Below, piece by piece: positions 5,921 through 9,012 of a stretch of 9,012 nucleotides of DNA. Origin of the DNA: JBHELG01 sp046263195. GTDB lineage: Bacteria; Actinomycetota; Nitriliruptoria; Nitriliruptorales; JAHWKO01. The number at the start of each line of letters is the position of its first letter. Position 1 is the first letter of the stretch. A program made the translations under genes and the position numbers. The notes beneath the pieces were generated by a model that ran no database searches, was not told where the DNA came from, and saw nothing but the letters and a program-made list of their open reading frames with translations. The stretch spans positions 1 through 9,012 of the forward strand of contig JBHELG010000125.1 in NCBI GenBank assembly GCA_046263195.1, given 5' to 3'.

Positions 5921-5926
5921 TAGTCT
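5921..5926 (+). promoter_or_regulatory. -10 box TAGTCT of a probable leaderless promoter
   Basis: TAGTCT matches the actinobacterial TANNNT consensus and ends six bases before the ATG at 5933. Transcription would therefore begin at or next to the start codon. No Shine-Dalgarno sequence precedes the ATG, which agrees with leaderless translation. No good -35 box is seen in the 48-bp divergent gap. Confidence 0.55.
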
Positions 5927-5932
5927 GGGCCC

Positions 5933-6652
5933 ATGACTGTTGCCGGCCCCAGCAGGCAAGTACGGCAAGCGATCATTCTGGCTGGAGGACAGGCCACACG
6001 GCTTCGGCCCTACACCGACGACCGGCCCAAGGCGATGGTGCCCGTGGCGGGAAGACCGATCGTCGACTGGCAGTTGGAGTGGCTGTCGGCTCAGGGAGCT
6101 GAACACGTCGTCGTCTCCTGCGGTTACCTCGCCGAGGTGCTCGAAGCACACCTCACAGGACACGCGTACCCCCTCCAGATCCAGATCGTGGTGGAAAACC
6201 ACCCCCTCGGACGTGGCGGGGCGTTGCGGTTCGCGGCAGGCCACCTCCGCTACAGCGGAGAACGCTGGCTCGCCCTCAACGGGGACGTGCTGTGTCGCTT
6301 CCCGTTGAGAGAGCTTGTCGACCGGCACGTCGCGGCGGACGGCCTGGCCACGATCGCCTTGACGCCCTACCGGACCACCTGGGGGATCGCGAGGCTGGAT
6401 GAGCAGGACCGCATCATCGCCTTCGAGCAGTCCCCACAGCTGCCGTACTGGATCAATGCCGGTATCTACGTCTTCGAACCGGGCGCCGTGGAACTCCTCC
6501 CGCAGCGAGGCGATCACGAAGACACGACGCTTCCGCAGCTGGCGCTGGAGAAGCGTCTGGTCGCGTACAAGATCCGCGGCTACTGGCGCGGCATCGACAC
6601 CATCAAGGACGTCAACGAAGCGGACGAGGAACTGGCTCAACTCGGCTGGTGA
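5933..6652 (+). CDS. Sugar-1-phosphate nucleotidyltransferase (NTP_transferase family), 239 aa
   Basis: The enzyme transfers a nucleotide from an NTP to a sugar 1-phosphate, releasing pyrophosphate, to make an activated NDP-sugar for surface polysaccharide, glycolipid or glycan synthesis in the cytosol. The nucleotide-binding signature AIILAGGQATRLRPYTDDRP is at 13-32, with the active-site Lys at 33. The LGRGGALRF segment (92-100), the metal-binding NGD (116-118), INAGIYVF (174-181) and the closing GYWRGIDTIKDVNEA (216-230) follow in the normal order. The length is that of a catalytic domain alone, with no C-terminal left-handed helix. The layout resembles mannose-1-phosphate or heptose-1-phosphate guanylyltransferases (HddC-like) more than RmlA, but the sugar and base cannot be fixed from sequence. 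It probably starts on a leaderless mRNA and is divergent from an MFS exporter. No other sugar-pathway gene lies next to it. Confidence 0.92.
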   Translation: MTVAGPSRQVRQAIILAGGQATRLRPYTDDRPKAMVPVAGRPIVDWQLEWLSAQGAEHVVVSCGYLAEVLEAHLTGHAYPLQIQIVVENHPLGRGGALRFAAGHLRYSGERWLALNGDVLCRFPLRELVDRHVAADGLATIALTPYRTTWGIARLDEQDRIIAFEQSPQLPYWINAGIYVFEPGAVELLPQRGDHEDTTLPQLALEKRLVAYKIRGYWRGIDTIKDVNEADEELAQLGW

Positions 6653-6725
6653 CCGCCCGTAACGTCACGAGCATCGAGCGAGACCTACCCTTCCACCCGA
6701 AATTGTCAGTGATGGGGAAGCGGCA

Positions 6726-6763
6726 GGATCCTCTCTGATCCCACACCCCCGCTCTTCGAGAGC
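6726..6763 (+). terminator. Possible terminator hairpins after the nucleotidyltransferase gene
   Basis: Two small hairpins, GGATC/GATCC and GCTCT/AGAGC, lie about 75 to 110 bases after the stop; the second is followed by CACGTGCCTCTTTTCCCC. The stems are short and the distance from the gene is long, so this is weak. Confidence 0.25.
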
Positions 6764-6870
6764 ACGTGCCTCTTTTCCCCTGAGGGCACAGTCACAAAAG
6801 GGGACTTTTCTCCCAGGTGCCACCGCTACGACCCGATCTTTTTACGAGGCGCGCAGCAGCCGAAGCAGAG

Positions 6871-6886
6871 AGTAGCCAAGGCTACT
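6871..6886. promoter_or_regulatory. Hyphenated palindrome AGTAGCC-AA-GGCTACT
   Basis: Perfect seven-base half-sites are separated by AA. The two-base centre is too small for a good hairpin loop, so a binding site for a dimeric regulator is more likely than an RNA stem. It lies about 40 bases upstream of the possible -10 box TAAAGT at 6926-6931, a suitable place for a regulator of the beta-helix gene. Confidence 0.35.
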
Positions 6887-6965
6887 AAGTGCAAGAGGCA
6901 TTTATGGCGAAGGTCATTATTGGGCTAAAGTGGGTGACTCCGGTGGGGGAAGCGGGACTGATCGA

Positions 6966-6985
6966 GGGGCGCTTGAAGGCGCCCC
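6966..6985 (+). promoter_or_regulatory. Leader hairpin GGGGCGC-TTGAAG-GCGCCCC
   Basis: A perfect seven-base-pair GC-rich stem with a six-base loop ends 16 bases before the ATG at 7002 and six bases before the GGGGA ribosome-binding sequence (6992-6996). In the mRNA it should be stable and could affect ribosome access or act as part of a regulatory leader. It has no T-run, so it is not a classical terminator. Confidence 0.4.
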
Positions 6986-7001
6986 GGGGGTGGGGATTCG
7001 G

Positions 7002-7835
7002 ATGAACGATTGTCGTCACTCGCGTTCTCTTGCAGTCATCACGCTGATCTTTCTCGTACTCGCCGGCTCTTCCATAGCAGCCGGGGCGAAGAACCATCCA
7101 GCGAAGCCCGGCCCAGAAAATACCGGACCTCGGGGTGCCCTACGCCCCTCCGGCCCGGTCACCGTCACTACCAACGGCGCAGTCGTCCAAGGACTCGACG
7201 TCAACGGCTGCATCGAAATTCATGCAGACCGTGTCACCGTCCGGGACGTGCGGGTCCACTGCGACAATCCGTTCGGAATTCGCACGATGCCGGGCCACAG
7301 CGGCACAAAGATCGAGTTCAGCGAAGTTGCCATGGTGGGCTGTCAGGATGCCGCGGTGTCGGGCGGTTGGAAGGAACTGCGCTACTCCGAACTCTACGGC
7401 TGTGCAGACGGGACGAAAATCGGCAGCGACACCCTCGTGGAGTACAACTACATCCACCCTACCAAGCCTCCCGGCGCCGAAATCCACCTCGACGGCGTGC
7501 AGTCGTTAAGCGCGCGCCGGGTCACACTGCGTTACAACAACATCACGCTACCAGCGGACAATGGTGGTAACGCGGCCGGCATCTTCCAGACCGAATCCGG
7601 GCCGAGCTCAGACATCCTGATCGACAGCAACTGGTTGAATGGCGGCAACTACACGATCTTCGTGAACGCAAAGAACCATGGTTGTCCGATGAACGTCCGA
7701 GTAACGAACAACAAGATTGGGCGTGATTACCGCTATGGCGTCTACTACCCGGGGGGCTGCGGCGAGCTCATAGCTGGCAATACATGGGAGGACACTGGGA
7801 GGCCCATAAACCGATCGGGTCCCCTGCCGGGGTGA
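7002..7835 (+). CDS. Secreted right-handed parallel beta-helix (pectate-lyase-like fold) protein, 277 aa
   Basis: The N-terminus has basic residues followed by AVITLIFLVLAGSSIAAGA (about 11-29), a Sec signal peptide, so the mature protein should be outside the membrane. From about 52 to 265 the sequence repeats short strands and Asn-rich turns of the parallel beta-helix fold: VTVRDVRVHCDN, LVEYNYIH, EIHLDGVQ, VTLRYNNITL, ILIDSNWLNGGNYTIFV, VRVTNNKIGRDYRYGVYY. The HLDGVQ and NWLNGGNYT stretches are familiar from actinobacterial beta-helix proteins, which include polysaccharide lyases and surface proteins. I see no diagnostic catalytic residues, so enzyme activity is not claimed. Six cysteines in the mature part (70, 87, 114, 134, 228, 253) could form three disulfides. 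ATG 7002 is chosen for the GGGGA five bases upstream and the signal peptide directly after it; an in-frame GTG at 6930 would place an unlikely 24 residues before it. Confidence 0.82.
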   Translation: MNDCRHSRSLAVITLIFLVLAGSSIAAGAKNHPAKPGPENTGPRGALRPSGPVTVTTNGAVVQGLDVNGCIEIHADRVTVRDVRVHCDNPFGIRTMPGHSGTKIEFSEVAMVGCQDAAVSGGWKELRYSELYGCADGTKIGSDTLVEYNYIHPTKPPGAEIHLDGVQSLSARRVTLRYNNITLPADNGGNAAGIFQTESGPSSDILIDSNWLNGGNYTIFVNAKNHGCPMNVRVTNNKIGRDYRYGVYYPGGCGELIAGNTWEDTGRPINRSGPLPG

Positions 7836-7852
7836 GGACAAGGCGAACAGCA

Positions 7853-7875
7853 GAGACCGCCTGAGATGGTCTCAG
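7853..7875. terminator. Possible shared terminator between convergent genes
   Basis: Two overlapping inverted repeats lie between the convergent stops: CTGAGA-TGG-TCTCAG (7861-7875) and GAGACC (7853-7858) with GGTCTC (7868-7873). They can form in both transcripts. The first overlaps the stop codon of the minus-strand gene. There is no strong T-run, so efficiency is doubtful. Confidence 0.35.
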
Positions 7876-8780
7876 TTCATCTTCGCGCGAGCCCGGCGGG
7901 CGACCCGGGCCATCGCTCCGAGCGCGGGCCCGCCAGCCGCGGCTGCGAGATCGAACTCTCCGGCTACTTCCGTCAGATAACCCTCGAGCGTCTCGGCAGA
8001 CTCCCGGTAGCGTCCGAGCAGGGCGAGCAGCTGACCCGCGACGAGTACATCGTCAGGGCCGCTGCCTGGGAGCAGGCGCTTGAGCTCGGTCATGCGCAGT
8101 GCGGTCCCTCCATCGCCCTGTGCCAGATACCCGTGGATCAAGTCGTCGAGCAGCTCGCCGATGATGACTGTCGGCGGTACTGGTCGCAGCATCGCTGGCT
8201 GGTAGCTCGTCTGGCCCGCCGTCTCTGACAGCACGTGCTCGTCGAGCATGGCGTCATCCAGAATGGCCCCCTGGTGGAAGGGATCGATCACCGCTGGACG
8301 AGTGGCTCCGGTCGCCGGCGCCCCGCCGCCCACACCGACGAGGAGACGGCCGGGGGTGTCGGTCCCGAACACACGCAGGGCCAGTCGCCGGCCTACGGCT
8401 ATGTAGAGGATCCCGAGCGTGGTCGCCGTCCCCAGCCGGCGGTCGAGCACGGCCGTCAGGAGACTGTTGCGGGGGTCGTGTTCGGCGTTCATGTCGCCGC
8501 CGAACCCCAACCTTGTGGCGAGGTAGTCGGCCAGCTCGTGTGCGTCAGCGGTCGCTGCCTCGCTAGTACCGCCACGGCCCCGCCCGTAACGACTCTGAGG
8601 CTGGAAGCCGCTGGCCCGCAACCCCTGCGCCAGAGCATCGATGTTCCTCAGCGTCGCATCCACGTCGAGATCAGGCTGCGCCTCTGCACAGCACAGGAGG
8701 GCGGCCTCGGCGAGGTCACAAGCTGGGTCGCGCACCATCGCGGTGAGGCGCTCGTGATAGGCCCCGTACATGCCAGCCAC
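7872..8780 (-). CDS. SirB1-family / transglutaminase-like (Transglut_core2) protein, 302 aa
   Basis: The block HDPRNSLLTAVLDRRLGTAT plus TLGILYIAVGRRLALRVFG (101-139) and the later VIDPFHQGAIL (164-174) match the SirB1/Transglut_core2 family, whose biochemical role is unclear. Family members usually read PGHFLV after the second helix; here it is TPGRLLVGV, with Arg 145 in place of the expected His, so any papain-like chemistry is doubtful. Residues 61-85 form a Gly/Arg/Ala-rich insertion. The C-terminal part (about 205-275) is helical with a repeat-like ALRMTELKRLLPGSG and LLALLGRYRESAETLEGYL, resembling a TPR hairpin, as in many members. It has no signal peptide and is probably cytosolic. 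The GTG start at 8778-8780 is chosen for AGAGG four bases upstream; ATG 8769-8771 is the alternative. It is convergent with the beta-helix gene. Confidence 0.85.
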   Translation of the reverse strand: MAGMYGAYHERLTAMVRDPACDLAEAALLCCAEAQPDLDVDATLRNIDALAQGLRASGFQPQSRYGRGRGGTSEAATADAHELADYLATRLGFGGDMNAEHDPRNSLLTAVLDRRLGTATTLGILYIAVGRRLALRVFGTDTPGRLLVGVGGGAPATGATRPAVIDPFHQGAILDDAMLDEHVLSETAGQTSYQPAMLRPVPPTVIIGELLDDLIHGYLAQGDGGTALRMTELKRLLPGSGPDDVLVAGQLLALLGRYRESAETLEGYLTEVAGEFDLAAAAGGPALGAMARVARRARAKMN

Positions 8781-8783
8781 CGT

Positions 8784-8796
8784 ACCTCTTCGAGGT
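8784..8796 (-). promoter_or_regulatory. Hairpin covering the ribosome-binding site of the SirB1-like gene
   Basis: In the transcript, ACCUC-GAA-GAGGU forms a five-base-pair stem whose 3' arm contains the Shine-Dalgarno bases AGAGG just before the GTG start. It could lower translation initiation. The stem is short, and its effect is inference. Confidence 0.25.
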
Positions 8797-8815
8797 GTAT
8801 GAGGCTTCCTGTCGT

Positions 8816-8831
8816 GGGCACGATCGTGCCC
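8816..8831. promoter_or_regulatory. Perfect 16-bp palindrome GGGCACGATCGTGCCC
   Basis: An uninterrupted palindrome lies 35 bases upstream of the SirB1-like start codon. The length and position suit an operator for a dimeric regulator acting on that gene. As RNA it has almost no loop, so a DNA-binding site is the better guess. Confidence 0.4.
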
Positions 8832-8897
8832 TCTGCAGTGGCAAATGGATGGCCGCTTTCCGCGTGGCGGGCCCCTGCATGGCTCGACGCCATTCCC

Positions 8898-9012
8898 CAG
8901 GAAAGATCCTGAGGCGGGAAAAAGCCGGCCGAGGGCTGTGATTAGCTTGCCGGCCGGGTAGCGGGCGGTAGCCGGCGGGTGGGTGGTCTGATGCGGGTGC
9001 CGGCGGGTGCCG
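8898..9012. repeat. GC-rich inverted and direct repeats at the window edge
   Basis: I see no gene in these bases. They hold a hairpin CAGGA-AAGA-TCCTG (8898-8911), two copies of GCCGGCCG flanking GAGGGCTGTGATTAGCTT (together able to fold), and two copies of GCCGGCGGGTG (8971-8981, 8999-9009). The last 60 bases are G-rich. They may be the start of a longer repeat tract or the end region of a gene beyond the window. Confidence 0.35.

Larger units (their letters stand above)
6653..7001. other. Structured intergenic region upstream of the secreted beta-helix gene
   Basis: These 349 bases hold no convincing gene. In order they contain short hairpins GGATC-CTCTCT-GATCC (6726-6741) and GCTCT-TCG-AGAGC (6751-6763, followed by a pyrimidine run). 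A nested pair follows: GGCAC/GTGCC (6785-6789 with 6817-6821) around AAAAG-GGGA-CTTTT (6796-6809). Then come a hyphenated palindrome (6871-6886), a possible -10 box TAAAGT (6926-6931) and a G-rich leader with a strong hairpin just before the start codon. I do not recognise a known riboswitch class. Confidence 0.45.

Noticed and set aside
6800..7001. Cyclic-di-AMP, cyclic-di-GMP or cobalamin riboswitch in the beta-helix leader
   Set aside because: The region is structured, but I could not find the conserved core sequences of these classes as I remember them.
8235..8912. 225-codon plus-strand frame opposite the SirB1-like gene
   Set aside because: Antisense to a protein with recognised family motifs; its own translation has no recognisable features.
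8950..9012. CRISPR-like or regular tandem array at the window end
   Set aside because: Only two short imperfect GC-rich repeats are seen, without regular spacing or unique spacers.

Overview
The window looks like the chromosome of a high-GC actinobacterium. It is GC-rich throughout, several genes start with GTG or TTG, the tRNA gene does not encode its CCA end, and one gene has a leaderless TANNNT promoter. The protein families (DUF6941, MFS_3 exporters, SirB1/transglutaminase-like, a secreted right-handed beta-helix protein) fit that group. The genus cannot be named from the sequence alone.

Bases 69-140 are an intact tRNA-Cys(GCA). An imperfect direct copy of its 3' half lies about 3 kb downstream at 3160-3195 (33 of 36 aligned bases match, around one 8-base gap). 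Between the copies is a segment that looks like a decayed tRNA-integrated island. Just inside each end are clustered copies of a short GGGAGCCA-type repeat, the layout expected of split integrase arm sites. No integrase gene remains. The island carries a small unrecognised gene (372-641), a RelE/ParE-type toxin broken by one frameshift (619-899), a DUF6941 gene overlapping it (871-1356), an unrecognised gene of about 200 codons (1918-2529), and two consecutive broken genes. The first of these is the C-terminal end of an NqrB/RnfD-like membrane protein of the enediyne-cluster UnbU type (about 2554-2871). The second begins at 2868 with an ATGA overlap. Broken frames are frequent here and absent from the main chromosomal genes, which argues for real decay rather than sequencing noise.

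From 3233 onward the genes are intact. Two tandem MFS_3-type exporters lie on the minus strand (3233-4558 and 4643-5884). A sugar-1-phosphate nucleotidyltransferase (5933-6652) diverges from the upstream one across a 48-bp gap and probably has a leaderless transcript. After a 349-base gap with several inverted repeats comes a secreted beta-helix protein (7002-7835). Convergent to it is a SirB1-family protein (7872-8780) that lacks the family's usual GH motif. A perfect 16-bp palindrome lies upstream of this last gene, and the window ends in GC-rich repeats. The nucleotidyltransferase and beta-helix protein would fit cell-surface carbohydrate work, but the sequence shows no single operon or pathway joining them.
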